A stretch of DNA of 64,000 nt from the NCBI GenBank assembly GCA_963746825.1, contig CAVVCU010000008.1, positions 248,001-312,000 on the forward strand, given 5' to 3'. The notes below the pieces were generated by a model. That model searched no databases. It was not told the DNA's origin and was given only the letters and a program-made list of their open reading frames with translations. The stretch comes from JACVRW01 sp963746825. Its GTDB lineage: Bacteria > Actinomycetota > Thermoleophilia > Solirubrobacterales > Thermoleophilaceae. The translations under genes were made by a program, and so were the position numbers. Positions 1-8,297 of the stretch are shown in pieces. The first letter of the stretch is position 1, and every line of letters starts with the position of its first letter.

Positions 1-449
1 CGCTGTTGGCGCTCTACCTCTTTCGCACACCGGGCGGCCTGCGGCTGCGCTCGGTGGGCGAGAAGCCGCGCGCGGCCGACAGCGTCGGGGTGCCGGTCCT
101 GCGCACGCGCTACGTGGCGGTGGTGACCTCAGGGGCTCTGGCCGCTCTGGGCGGCGTCTACCTTTCGGTCGCCCTTGTCGGCTCCTTCAACCAGATGATG
201 ACCGACGGCCGCGGCTTCATCGCCCTGGCTGCCGTGATCTTCGGCAACTGGCGCCCCGGGGGTGCGTTGGCCGGCGCGCTGCTGTTCGGGTTCTCCAGCG
301 CGGTGGCCCAGCGGCTCCCGGCCTTCTCGGAGTCACTGGCCGTCCTGTTCCAGGCGCTGCCCTACGTGCTCACGCTCGTGGTGGTGGCCGGTGTGATCGG
401 CCGTTCCCGACCTCCGGCCGCCATCGGCGTGCCCTACGTGAAGGAGTAA
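1..449 (+). CDS. ABC transporter permease, nucleoside/branched-chain type (3' part)
   Basis: C-terminal part (about 148 residues) of an integral-membrane permease; the start lies before the window. Several hydrophobic stretches (around residues 37-57, 70-83 and 110-128) and the Gly/Ala-rich style resemble the BPD_transp_2 family that imports branched-chain amino acids or nucleosides. The motif VGEKPRAADSVGV is typical of the cytoplasmic loop of nucleoside-type permeases (YufQ/NupQ-like, from memory). It sits 3 bases before the next gene. The nearby deoC, deoB and hpt favour a nucleoside substrate. The family call is fairly sure; the substrate is inferred from context. Confidence 0.75.
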   Translation, partial: LLALYLFRTPGGLRLRSVGEKPRAADSVGVPVLRTRYVAVVTSGALAALGGVYLSVALVGSFNQMMTDGRGFIALAAVIFGNWRPGGALAGALLFGFSSAVAQRLPAFSESLAVLFQALPYVLTLVVVAGVIGRSRPPAAIGVPYVKE

Positions 450-452
450 GCC

Positions 453-2327
453 GTGGTGGTTTCGCGCATCACCCTGGCCGGCCGCCCCGAGGAGGGGTCG
501 TCGGCCCGCCTCAGCGACGAGGTCGAGCTCTACCAGCGCACCTACAACACCCTGCTGCGCTCGAGCGGCGAGACCGCGCTGCGCGTGCTCGAGTCCGCCC
601 ACCGGCAGATCAATTCGAGCCTGCATCCGCTGGCCGGCTCCGACGAGCCCGATCTCGGCGCCTTCATCTACGCCATCCGCCGGCTGCCCGACCAGATCGC
701 GGGCGCCCGCCTGGTGATCATGGGCCAGGAGGCCGAGGTGTTCGCGCGCAACGGCATCGTGATCGACGACTGGGAGGAGGCGGACGCTCCCGCGCGACGG
801 CGCCGCTGGCACGACGCGGGCGACGGCACGCACGCGGTGCTGCTGGCCAGCGCCTCCGACGTGGACGACCTGATCCCCACGCTCGTGGCCTTCCAGATCG
901 AGTGGAACAAGCTGCGGGTGCGCCAGCGCGCGGCGGGCTGGCCGCCCGACGAGGTGCCCTCGCCCGAGGATTGCGCCGCGGCCCTCGGCGGCACCGGCGC
1001 GGACTGGGCCCGGCTGCGCGCCGCCTGGGGCGAGCGCTTCTACGAGCGGCTGCAGCAGATCGCGCAGGGGAGCATGAGCCTGCGCGTGCGGATGCTCGGC
1101 GGCACCCAGGTGGGCTACGCGCGCATGACACGCCGCTGGTGGACCCCGGTGCACGACTCGCTGGCCGAGCAGGGCCTGGGCGAGGCGCCGATGTACTTCG
1201 TCAGCTCCAACACACACAGCCTGGTGAACATCCTCACCGGGATCGCGCGTGAGCGCGAGCAGGTGCTGATCGAGTTCGTCGAGTCCCTGCCCGAGAGCGA
1301 CATCCTGCGCGAGGAGCTCTCGGCCTTTCGCGAGGACCGCACCGAGGGGTCTTGGGAGAACTTCCTCTACTTCGCCGCGCGCCTGTACTTCGACTCACAC
1401 GGCGAGGAGGGCCGCCAGGCGCGCCGGCGCTCCGAGCAGGAGTGCGGCGTGTCGCACCTGCGCAGCCGGACCGCGCTGCGGGTTCCGGCGCAGATCATCC
1501 CGCTGGCCAAGCTGCTGCCCGACCGCCTGGATCCGCGCCTCGGCGAGGTGGACGGCGAGGCCCTGGCGGCCAGTGAGGCCGTGGTGGTGAACATCGACTA
1601 CCCGCTCGGCCTGGCCGCCTACAACATCCTGCGCGAGGTGGCGGTGGACGCGGCGATGCTGAAGGGCGTCTACGTGCTGGGCAAGGCGGCCACGCTCAAC
1701 GCCGACGTGGGCGACGTGATGCTCTCGAGCGTCGTGCACGACGAGCACTCCGGCACCACCTACTGGCTCGACAACGCGTTCGGAGTCGACGACCTGGCCG
1801 GCGACCTGCGCTTCGGCAGTGGCCTCGACAACCAGCGCGCGGTCACGGTCAAGAGCACGTTCCTGCAGAACCGCGCCTACCTCGACTTCTACTACCGCGA
1901 GGCGTTCACGGTGGTCGAGATGGAGGCCGGGCCGTACTGCAACGCGATCTACGAGATCGCCGACGCCGACCGCCATCCGGTGGGTGAGGCGGTGAACTTC
2001 TCCAAGCTGCCGCTCGACTTCGGGATCATCCACTACGCGTCCGACACGCCGTACACGCAGGCGCGCACGCTGGGCGCCCGCGGGCTCTCGTACTACGGGA
2101 TGGACTCGACCTACGCGTCGTCGCTGGCGATCCTGCGGCGCGTGCTGCGCCTCGAGGGCGCGCTGAGCTCTAACGCTCGAACTCGCTCGGCGCCCAGTCT
2201 TCCGGCCTCATACGAGCCGGCGCGCGGGGAGGGCTTGCGGTCGGGCCGCAGCCATCCCGGCCTGCTCTCCGCGCCGAGTATCGGACTCAGAACGATCGAA
2301 CCGAGCATCACGCCACTAGGAAGATGA
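453..2327 (+). CDS. Conserved hypothetical protein, 624 aa, in the nucleoside cluster
   Basis: GTG start 3 bases after the permease stop, so probably co-transcribed. No signal peptide or membrane segment is evident. The protein is rich in charged residues with well-spaced aromatic positions and looks like a soluble globular protein of about 570 residues. The last ~50 residues (from about SSNARTRS) have low-complexity composition and may be read-through past the true domain end. I recall similar proteins of unknown function (possibly the DUF6909 family) in actinobacteria, but cannot confirm this. No catalytic motif was recognised. The position between a nucleoside permease and deoC/ALDH genes hints at a role in nucleoside or pentose use. 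Confidence 0.6.
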   Translation: MVVSRITLAGRPEEGSSARLSDEVELYQRTYNTLLRSSGETALRVLESAHRQINSSLHPLAGSDEPDLGAFIYAIRRLPDQIAGARLVIMGQEAEVFARNGIVIDDWEEADAPARRRRWHDAGDGTHAVLLASASDVDDLIPTLVAFQIEWNKLRVRQRAAGWPPDEVPSPEDCAAALGGTGADWARLRAAWGERFYERLQQIAQGSMSLRVRMLGGTQVGYARMTRRWWTPVHDSLAEQGLGEAPMYFVSSNTHSLVNILTGIAREREQVLIEFVESLPESDILREELSAFREDRTEGSWENFLYFAARLYFDSHGEEGRQARRRSEQECGVSHLRSRTALRVPAQIIPLAKLLPDRLDPRLGEVDGEALAASEAVVVNIDYPLGLAAYNILREVAVDAAMLKGVYVLGKAATLNADVGDVMLSSVVHDEHSGTTYWLDNAFGVDDLAGDLRFGSGLDNQRAVTVKSTFLQNRAYLDFYYREAFTVVEMEAGPYCNAIYEIADADRHPVGEAVNFSKLPLDFGIIHYASDTPYTQARTLGARGLSYYGMDSTYASSLAILRRVLRLEGALSSNARTRSAPSLPASYEPARGEGLRSGRSHPGLLSAPSIGLRTIEPSITPLGR

Positions 2328-2534
2328 CCGGATCAACACAGGGTCGCGTATGCCAGTTGCTCTACGCGGCGCCCCGGTTTAGCGTCTGAACGGCGCTAGA
2401 GGGTGGGTTCGGCGGGGTTGTTGCCTTTGTCGCGCGCTGACGCGGCTTGAGGCGCTGTCCTGACTTCACCCCCTGCTCGCCGTTCGAACGCCGGCCCCGC
2501 CGCCCGGCAGCTCGCACCGCGCAGCGCACGAGCG
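2328..2534. other. Intergenic stretch between convergent genes
   Basis: About 200 bases between the end of the 624-aa protein gene and the end of the minus-strand ALDH-like gene. I see no convincing open frame, RNA gene or U-tailed hairpin. It should contain the terminators of both convergent units. Confidence 0.4.
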
Positions 2535-3344
2535 CTAAGCCCCCACCGGGTGCCAGGCCGTCTTCAGCTCGGTCACCGCCTCGAGCGCCGACAGGGGATC
2601 GGCGGTCGCCGCTTCGTAGCTCGCACTCGCCGCCGCATGGCGGACCCGCGTCACGCTCTCGGCCGCGAGCCTGTCGATCTCCGCCGCCAGATCGGGGTCG
2701 CCGGAGGCATCGACCACGGCGTTCACGTCCGGGTGGGCCGCCAGCGCCAGGGCCAGCTCCTCGCGTCGTCCCGAGAGAAGGTTCACCACCCCGCCCGGCA
2801 CGTCGGCCACCCCGAGCACCTCGGCCAGGTCGAGCCCGGCGAGCGGGCGCTCCTGCGACAACGCCGCCACCACCGTGTTGCCCGCGGCGAGCGCCGGCGC
2901 CAGCTCGGCGATCAGGCCCAGCAGCTCGGGCTCGCCGGGCGCGACTATGCCCACCACGCCCGTGGGCTCGGGGAGCGAGAAGGACAGGAAGGGAGCGGCC
3001 ACCGGATTGATTCCCCCGAGCACCGCCTGGAGCTTGTCGGTCCAGCCCGCGTAGTGCACGAGCACGTCGATGGAGGCGTCCGTCTCCGCCCGCTCCACCC
3101 CGAGCTCGTGCGATTCGAGCGCCTCCGCGGCGCGGTAGAGGATCTGGCCGCGGTTGTACGCGGTTCGCCCCGCCCACGGCCCGGCCGCGGCACGCGCCCC
3201 CTTGACCGCATCGCGCACGTCCTTGCGCGAGCCGCGCGGCACGTTGTGATCGCCGTGACGCTCGTAGCGCCCCGACTCCGAGCGCACGAAGGCTCCGCCC
3301 ACGTAGAGCTTGTAGGTCTTGCGAACTCCGAGCCGCTCGCTCAT
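2535..3344 (-). CDS. Short aldehyde dehydrogenase-like protein lacking the catalytic half
   Basis: 269 aa, about half the usual ALDH length. It carries the N-terminal NAD-binding region of the superfamily (KLYVGGAFVRSESGR near the start; GVVGIVAPGEPELLGLIAELAPALAAGNTVV around residues 130-160, the counterpart of the IxPWNFP segment) but ends where the catalytic domain would continue; no ALDH-type Cys loop is visible. Its start overlaps the stop of the full-length ALDH by 4 bases (ATGA), giving the order deoC-ALDH-ALDH-like. Such catalytic-half-less partners next to deoC occur in other actinobacteria as I recall, so this looks like a retained protein rather than fresh decay. It may act as a structural or regulatory partner of the neighbouring ALDH; that is inference. 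Confidence 0.75.
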   Translation of the reverse strand: MSERLGVRKTYKLYVGGAFVRSESGRYERHGDHNVPRGSRKDVRDAVKGARAAAGPWAGRTAYNRGQILYRAAEALESHELGVERAETDASIDVLVHYAGWTDKLQAVLGGINPVAAPFLSFSLPEPTGVVGIVAPGEPELLGLIAELAPALAAGNTVVAALSQERPLAGLDLAEVLGVADVPGGVVNLLSGRREELALALAAHPDVNAVVDASGDPDLAAEIDRLAAESVTRVRHAAASASYEAATADPLSALEAVTELKTAWHPVGA

Positions 3345-4798
3345 ACGACCCTCAGGTACGGCCGCAGCCCGGCCGGCCCACCCTCACGGCCGAAGCCGCT
3401 CTCCTTGTAGCCGCCGAAGGCCGCGGACGGGTCGAAGTGGTTGAACGTGTTCTGCCACACCACTCCGGCCTGCAGCGCGGCCGCCACCTCGAAGGCCTTG
3501 GCGCCCTTGTCCGTCCAGATGCCCGCGGCCAGCCCGTACTTCGAGTTGTTGGCCTTCTCGATCGCCTCGGCCTGCGTGCGGAAGGTCAGCACCGACAGCA
3601 CCGGCCCGAAGATCTCCTCGTATGCGATCCGGTGGGCCGGCGCTACCTCGGTGAAGATCGTCGGGGCGAACCAGTAGCCGCGCTCGGGCAGGTCGCAGGC
3701 CACGGTGCGCCGCACCGCGCCCTCGTCCTCGCCTGCGCGCACGAGCTCCTCGATGCGCGCCAGCTGCTCGCGCGAGTTGATCGCGCCGACGTCGGTGTTC
3801 TTGTCCAGCGGATCGCCCACGCGCAGGCGGCCCATTCGCTCCCACAGCTTGCCGATCACCTCGTCGGCCACGCTCTCCTGGATCAACAGGCGCGAGCCGG
3901 CGCAGCACACGTGGCCCTGGTTGAAGAAGATCCCGTTGACGATTCCCTCCACCGCCTGGTCAAGCGCGGCGTCCTCGAACACGATGTTGGCCGACTTGCC
4001 GCCCAGCTCGAGGGTGAGGGGCACGCCTCGGCCCGCCAGCGCGGCCTGGATGTCCTTGCCCACCGCGGTGGAGCCGGTGAAGGCAACCTTGTCGATGTCG
4101 GGTTGGCGGACGAGCGAAGCACCCGCGGCGCCGTCGCCGGGGACGATCGCCACCACTCCGGCGGGCAGCTCGGCCTCCTGCAGGATCTCCGCCAGCAGCA
4201 GCGCCGTGAGCGGGGTGGTCTCGGCGGGCTTGAGGATCGCCGCGTTGCCGCACGCGAGCGCCGGCGCCAGCTTCCAGGCCGCCATCAGAAGGGGAAAGTT
4301 CCAGGGCACGATCTGCGCGGCGACCCCGTGGGGAGCCACCGCGCGCCCGCCCATGCCGTAGGCGAGCTTGTCGGCCCAGCCGGCGTAGTGGAAGAAGTGC
4401 GCGGCGGCCAGGGGCACGTCGATGTCGCGCGATTCGCGGATCGGCTTGCCGCCGTCCATCGACTCCGCCACCGCCAGCTCGCGTGCCCGCTCCTGAATCA
4501 GCCGGGCCACGCGGAAGAGGTACTTGCCGCGCTCCAGGCCGGGCAGCGCGGCCCAGCGGGGCTGCGCCGCGCGGGCGCTCTCCACCGCGGCGCGCAGGTC
4601 GGCCTCGCCGGCAAAGGCCACCTCGGCCAGCGGCTCCTCGGTGGCCGGGTTGACGGTGGGCACGCGGCGGCCGTCGAGCGGGTCGCGAAACTCGCCCCCG
4701 ATGAAGAGACCGTACGAGTCGCGCAGCCGAACGTGGTCCGGCGACTCGGGAGCGGGCGCGTAGTCCCAGCCGACCTGGCGGCGGACCTCGGTGCTCAT
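3341..4798 (-). CDS. NAD(P)-dependent aldehyde dehydrogenase
   Basis: 485 aa, full ALDH length. Visible family motifs: QIVPWNFPLLMAAWKLAPAL (cofactor and oxyanion region), FTGSTAVGK, LELGGKSANIVFEDA with the general-base Glu, and GHVCCAGSR with the catalytic Cys, then EEIFGPVLSVLTF near the C-terminus. The ATG at 4798 was chosen because it overlaps the deoC stop by 4 bases and gives the normal family N-terminus (MSTEVRRQVGW). DeoC splits deoxyribose-5-phosphate into glyceraldehyde-3-phosphate and acetaldehyde, so the natural role here is acetaldehyde oxidation to acetate. Family very sure; substrate inferred from context. Confidence 0.93.
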   Translation of the reverse strand: MSTEVRRQVGWDYAPAPESPDHVRLRDSYGLFIGGEFRDPLDGRRVPTVNPATEEPLAEVAFAGEADLRAAVESARAAQPRWAALPGLERGKYLFRVARLIQERARELAVAESMDGGKPIRESRDIDVPLAAAHFFHYAGWADKLAYGMGGRAVAPHGVAAQIVPWNFPLLMAAWKLAPALACGNAAILKPAETTPLTALLLAEILQEAELPAGVVAIVPGDGAAGASLVRQPDIDKVAFTGSTAVGKDIQAALAGRGVPLTLELGGKSANIVFEDAALDQAVEGIVNGIFFNQGHVCCAGSRLLIQESVADEVIGKLWERMGRLRVGDPLDKNTDVGAINSREQLARIEELVRAGEDEGAVRRTVACDLPERGYWFAPTIFTEVAPAHRIAYEEIFGPVLSVLTFRTQAEAIEKANNSKYGLAAGIWTDKGAKAFEVAAALQAGVVWQNTFNHFDPSAAFGGYKESGFGREGGPAGLRPYLRVV

Positions 4799-5682
4799 TC
4801 CTTGGAGAAGTCCTCGGGGCGGGCGTAGCGCCCGGTCTCGGTCTTCTGGTACTGCATCAGCAGGTCGTTGAGCAGCGACGACGCGCCGATGCGGAAGCGG
4901 TCCGGGGTCAGCCACTCGTCGCCCAGGGTCTCCTTGACCAACACCAGGCGGTGCAGCGCGGCCTTGCTGGTGGAGACCCCGCCCGCTGCCTTCATCCCCA
5001 CGGCGCGCCCGCTGCGCTCGGCGTAGTCGCGGATCGCCTCCAACATCACCAGGGTCACGCCCGGCGTGGCGCCGCTCGCGGCCTTGCCGGTGGAGGTCTT
5101 GATGAAGTCCGCGCCCGCTTCCATCGCCAGCATCGAGGCGTGGCGAACGTGGTCGTAGGAGCCGAGCTCCGCGGTCTCGAGGATCACCTTCAGGTGAGCG
5201 TCGCCGCAGACCTCCTTCACCCGCACGATCTCCTCCATCACGCGGGTGTCCTCGCCGGCGAGGAAGGCCTGGCGCGAGATGACCATGTCGATCTCGTCGG
5301 CACCGGCGGCCACGGCCTCCTCGGTGTCGCGCAGCTTCACGTCCAGCGACGCCTGGCCGCTGGGGAACGCGGTGGCCACCGAGGCCGCCTTCACGCCCGT
5401 GCCCTCCAGGGCCTCGCGCACCACGCCGATCAGCGCCGGGTAGACGCAGACCGCCGCGCAGGAGGGGATCTCGGGCATCGTCGGCGCGGGCACCACGGCC
5501 TTGGCGCACAGGTGGCGCACCTTGCCCGGGGTGTCGGCGCCCTCGAGGGTGGTGAGGTCGGTCATCGACACCGCCAGGCGGATGCCCTGCTGCTTGGCGG
5601 TGGTCTTGATGGAGCGCTTGCCGAGGGTGGCCGCGCGCTCCTCGATGCCCACGCGATCGACGTGGGGAAGCCTGCGGATCAC
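4795..5682 (-). CDS. deoC: Deoxyribose-phosphate aldolase
   Basis: 295 aa class I aldolase. It cleaves 2-deoxyribose-5-phosphate to glyceraldehyde-3-phosphate and acetaldehyde in deoxynucleoside catabolism. Diagnostic segments: VYPALIGVVREAL, TAFPSGQ, EIDMVISR and the Schiff-base lysine loop DFIKTSTGK, then VGMKAAGGVST. GTG start at 5682; a CATACT box ends 6 nt before it (5689-5694 on the plus strand), suggesting a leaderless transcript. First gene of a three-gene minus-strand operon deoC-ALDH-ALDH-like. It is divergent from the HTH/Clp-N operon, whose operator region lies about 45 bases away, so the palindromes there could also affect deoC. Confidence 0.95.
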   Translation of the reverse strand: MIRRLPHVDRVGIEERAATLGKRSIKTTAKQQGIRLAVSMTDLTTLEGADTPGKVRHLCAKAVVPAPTMPEIPSCAAVCVYPALIGVVREALEGTGVKAASVATAFPSGQASLDVKLRDTEEAVAAGADEIDMVISRQAFLAGEDTRVMEEIVRVKEVCGDAHLKVILETAELGSYDHVRHASMLAMEAGADFIKTSTGKAASGATPGVTLVMLEAIRDYAERSGRAVGMKAAGGVSTSKAALHRLVLVKETLGDEWLTPDRFRIGASSLLNDLLMQYQKTETGRYARPEDFSKE

Positions 5683-5738
5683 GTGTTCAGTATGGCGCAG
5701 GGGCTGGCGCTGGAGGTGGAACGACGGCGCGCTTGCGC

Positions 5739-5785
5739 GTCAACCTAGGTTGACAACGTCTAAACTGTCAACTACGGTTGACAAC
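5739..5785 (+). promoter_or_regulatory. Tandem palindromic operators overlapping a promoter
   Basis: Perfect 16-bp palindrome GTCAACCTAGGTTGAC at 5739-5754 and a near-copy GTCAACTACGGTTGAC at 5767-5782, centre-to-centre 28 bp. TTGACA (5750-5755, a perfect -35) and TACGGT (5773-5778, TAnnnT-type -10) are 17 bp apart, each embedded in one palindrome. The expected start point falls at or next to the GTG at 5786, so the message would be leaderless. The most likely binder is the HTH protein encoded just downstream (autoregulation). Confidence 0.8.
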
Positions 5786-6016
5786 GTGACCACCTCGAGG
5801 GAGCTGCCCACCCCCGACGACCCCGCCGAGGCACTGGCCGCGGTTGTGGCGCTGCGCCGCATGGCCGACCGCCTCGAGCGCGCCGCGGTCGTGATCGCGA
5901 TCGGCGAGGGATGGACCTGGGCCCAGGTGGCGCAGGCGCTCGGGGTGACCCGGCAGGCCGCGCACAAGAAGCACTCACGGCAAGCGAGCAACCGGCGACG
6001 AAAGGCGGAGCGATGA
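5786..6016 (+). CDS. Small helix-turn-helix protein, probable autoregulator
   Basis: 76 aa from the GTG at 5786. The helix-turn-helix is clear at residues ~40-65 (EGWTWAQVAQALGVTRQAAHKKH), followed by a basic tail (SNRRRKAER). Residues ~13-40 form an amphipathic helix suited to dimerisation. Longer upstream reading would run through the promoter palindromes, so GTG 5786 is preferred and fits a leaderless start. It overlaps the next gene by 4 bases (ATGA), indicating translational coupling to the Clp-N protein. Two matching palindromes directly in its promoter suggest it binds there as a dimer. The DNA-binding role is inferred from the motif and layout. Confidence 0.85.
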   Translation: MTTSRELPTPDDPAEALAAVVALRRMADRLERAAVVIAIGEGWTWAQVAQALGVTRQAAHKKHSRQASNRRRKAER

Positions 6017-6519
6017 AGCTGAAGAACCCGATCAAGGACATGCGCACGATCAAGTCACTCCTCCTCGGAGCGGAGGACCAGGCGCGGGCGGCGGGCGAGT
6101 CGCAGCCCGGAGCCGAGCACCTGTTGCTCTCTGCGCTCGAGCTGCCGGAGGGCAGCGCCCGGCGAGCCTTCGAGCGCGCCGGCGCCGACCCGGATGAACT
6201 GCGTACGGCGATCGAGCGCCAGCACGCGGACGCGCTGCGGGCGATCGGCATCGAGTCGCCGATTGATGACGCTCACGCGGCCGATCGACCCGAGGGCGAG
6301 CGGGGCGAGGGCCTCTACCGCTCGAAGGCGCCCCTGCAGAGCGCCTTCCAGGCCGCCGGAGAGCTCGCGCGTGACGAGGGCACCTCGTTGCGCGGCGCGC
6401 ACGTGGTGATCGCGGTGGCCGACATGGAGCACGGGACCGCGGCTCGCGCCCTGCGCACCATGGGCGTCGACCGCGAGGCGCTCGCCGTGGCAGCGCGCGA
6501 GGAGCTCGCGCCGCGATAA
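6013..6519 (+). CDS. Stand-alone Clp N-terminal (Clp-R) domain protein
   Basis: 168 aa consisting only of two Clp-N repeats (residues ~12-65, with AEHLLLSALEL; residues ~95-165, with RGAHVVIAVADM), matching the double N-domain of ClpC. No Walker motifs follow, so it has no AAA+ activity of its own. The family normally serves as the adaptor/substrate docking site of ClpC/ClpA, so this protein could act as a decoy, an adaptor or a partner for the upstream HTH protein. It is coupled to that gene by an ATGA overlap. A full ClpC is encoded at 38481. The domain call is sure; the role is unknown. Confidence 0.85.
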   Translation: MKLKNPIKDMRTIKSLLLGAEDQARAAGESQPGAEHLLLSALELPEGSARRAFERAGADPDELRTAIERQHADALRAIGIESPIDDAHAADRPEGERGEGLYRSKAPLQSAFQAAGELARDEGTSLRGAHVVIAVADMEHGTAARALRTMGVDREALAVAAREELAPR

Positions 6520-6528
6520 TCGCTCGCC

Positions 6529-7689
6529 GTGGCGCGAGCGGCGGTGATAGTGATGGATGCCTGCGGTGTGGGCGCCCTCCCGGACGCCGGCGAGTACGTG
6601 GGCGACGAGGGGGCGAACACCCTCGGGCATCTGGCCCAGCGCGTGGGAGGCCTCGATCTCCCTACGCTGGGCCGGCTCGGGCTGGGATCGATCCTGCCGC
6701 TGAAGGGAGTGCCGCCCGCGTCGGACCCCGTGGTGCACGGCCGCCTGGCCCCGCTGGGACCGGGCAAGGAGTCGACCACCGGGCACTGGGAGCTGATGGG
6801 GGCCGTGCCGAAGGAGCCGCTGCCCACCTATCCGGAGGGCTTCCCGGCCGACGTGGTGGCGGCGCTCGAGGAGGCCACCGGGCAGCTCTACTGCTGCAAC
6901 AAGCCCTACTCGGGCACCGAGGTGCTCGAGGACTACGGCAAGTACCACCTCACAACCAAGGAGCTGATCCTCTACACATCGGCCGACTCGGTCCTCCAGA
7001 TCGCCGCGCACGTGGACGTGCTCGACGAGCCCGGGCTGTACGAGGTGTGCGAAACGGCGCGGGACGTCATGCAGGGCGAGCACCGCGTGGGGCGGGTGAT
7101 CGCGCGGCCCTTCGAGGGCGAGCCGGGCGGCTTCGAGCGCCGCGAGGGCCGGCGCGACTACGCCGCCCCGCCGCCCGGCCGCACCTATCTCGAGGAGATC
7201 CAGGACGCCGGGCTGCCGGTGCACGCGGTGGGCAAGGTCCGCGACCTGTTCGCCGGGGTGGGCATCGACGAGAAGCACGACGGCGCCACCAACGAGAAGG
7301 GGATCGCGGCCACCACGGCCCTGCTCGAGTCGCTCGACTCGGGGCTCATCTTCGTCAACCTGGTGGAGACCGACCAGCTCTTCGGGCACCGCCACGACGT
7401 GGAGGGCTTTCACCGCGCGCTGCAGGAGATCGACGCCGCGACGGCCCGGTGGCTCGAGCTGCTGGGCGAGGACGACCTGCTGGTGCTGACCGCCGACCAC
7501 GGTGTCGATCCCGACGCGCCGCACACCGACCACACCCGCGAGTACGCGCCACTGCTGGCCGTGTTCGGAGGCGCGCACGGCCGCCACGACGGCCCTCTCG
7601 CCGACGTGGGCGCCAGCACCCTGCGCTGGCTGACCGGCCGCGACGCCCCCGAGCTGCCGGGCGAGCCCTTCCTCGAGGCGCCGCGGTGA
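6529..7689 (+). CDS. deoB: Phosphopentomutase
   Basis: 386 aa, typical length. Interconverts (deoxy)ribose-1-phosphate and -5-phosphate, feeding deoC or purine salvage. Alkaline-phosphatase-superfamily metal motifs are visible: VMDACGVGALPDA near the start with the metal Asp, the phosphorylated Thr in GKESTTGHWE, NLVETDQLFGHRHD, and TADHGVDPDAPHTDHTREY with the C-terminal Asp/His ligands. GTG start at 6529, ten bases after the Clp-N gene, so probably the same transcript. Ends with a GTGA overlap into the LOG gene. Confidence 0.96.
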   Translation: MARAAVIVMDACGVGALPDAGEYVGDEGANTLGHLAQRVGGLDLPTLGRLGLGSILPLKGVPPASDPVVHGRLAPLGPGKESTTGHWELMGAVPKEPLPTYPEGFPADVVAALEEATGQLYCCNKPYSGTEVLEDYGKYHLTTKELILYTSADSVLQIAAHVDVLDEPGLYEVCETARDVMQGEHRVGRVIARPFEGEPGGFERREGRRDYAAPPPGRTYLEEIQDAGLPVHAVGKVRDLFAGVGIDEKHDGATNEKGIAATTALLESLDSGLIFVNLVETDQLFGHRHDVEGFHRALQEIDAATARWLELLGEDDLLVLTADHGVDPDAPHTDHTREYAPLLAVFGGAHGRHDGPLADVGASTLRWLTGRDAPELPGEPFLEAPR

Positions 7690-8271
7690 AGAGCGTCTGC
7701 GTCTTCTGCGGCAGCAGCCCCGGCGCCAACCCCGCGTACACCGACGCGACCGAGGAGCTCGGGCGCGCTGCTCGCCGCCGAGGGGATCGGCGTGGTCTAC
7801 GGCGGTGGTGGCGTCGGGCTCATGGGCAAGCTGGCCGATGCCGTGCTGGCGGCGGGTGGAGAGATCACCGGCGTGATCCCGCGCGCGCTGGTCGACCGGG
7901 AGATCGGCCACCGCGGCGTGGCCGACCTGCGGGTGGTCGATTCCATGCACGAGCGCAAGGCGCTGATGGCCGACCTGGCCGACGCGTTCGTCGCCCTGCC
8001 CGGGGGTGTCGGCACGCTCGAGGAGCTGATCGAGGTGTTCACCTGGTCGCAGCTCGGCCTGCACCGAAAGCCCTGCGCGCTGCTCGACGTGGAGAGCTAC
8101 TACGAGGGCCTCACCGCCTTTCTCGATCATGCGGTCGAGGAGCGCTTCCTGACTCAGGAATACCGCGCGACCCTGATCGTCGAGAGCGAGCCGGCCGCGT
8201 TGCTCGAGCGCCTGCGCGCCTTCGAGCCCGGCGCGGTGGCGCCGAAGTGGATCGACCGCGAGGAGACGTGA
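7686..8271 (+). CDS. LOG-family (TIGR00730-type) Rossmann-fold protein, with a suspected 1-base insertion
   Basis: N-terminal part VKSVCVFCGSSPG...ATEELGR is read from GTG 7686; the rest continues in another frame as LLAAEGIGVVYGGGGVGLMG and ends at 8271. Removing one base near 7767 (GGGCGCG to GGGCGC) restores a normal ~194-residue protein. Family hallmarks PGGVGTLEEL and VYGGG are intact. LOG proteins hydrolyse nucleoside 5'-monophosphates to base plus ribose-5-phosphate, which fits its place between deoB and hpt. The frame break matches the one-sided insertion pattern elsewhere in this window, so I treat it as an assembly error rather than a pseudogene. Confidence 0.85.
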
Positions 8272-8283
8272 CGCCGCCGGGTC

Positions 8284-8297
8284 TAGACTCGCGCCCA
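8284..8297 (+). promoter_or_regulatory. -10 box for a near-leaderless hpt transcript
   Basis: TAGACT at 8284-8289 ends 8 nt before the hpt GTG at 8298, with no Shine-Dalgarno between. It overlaps the 12-base gap after the LOG gene. No clear -35 is visible. Confidence 0.5.
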
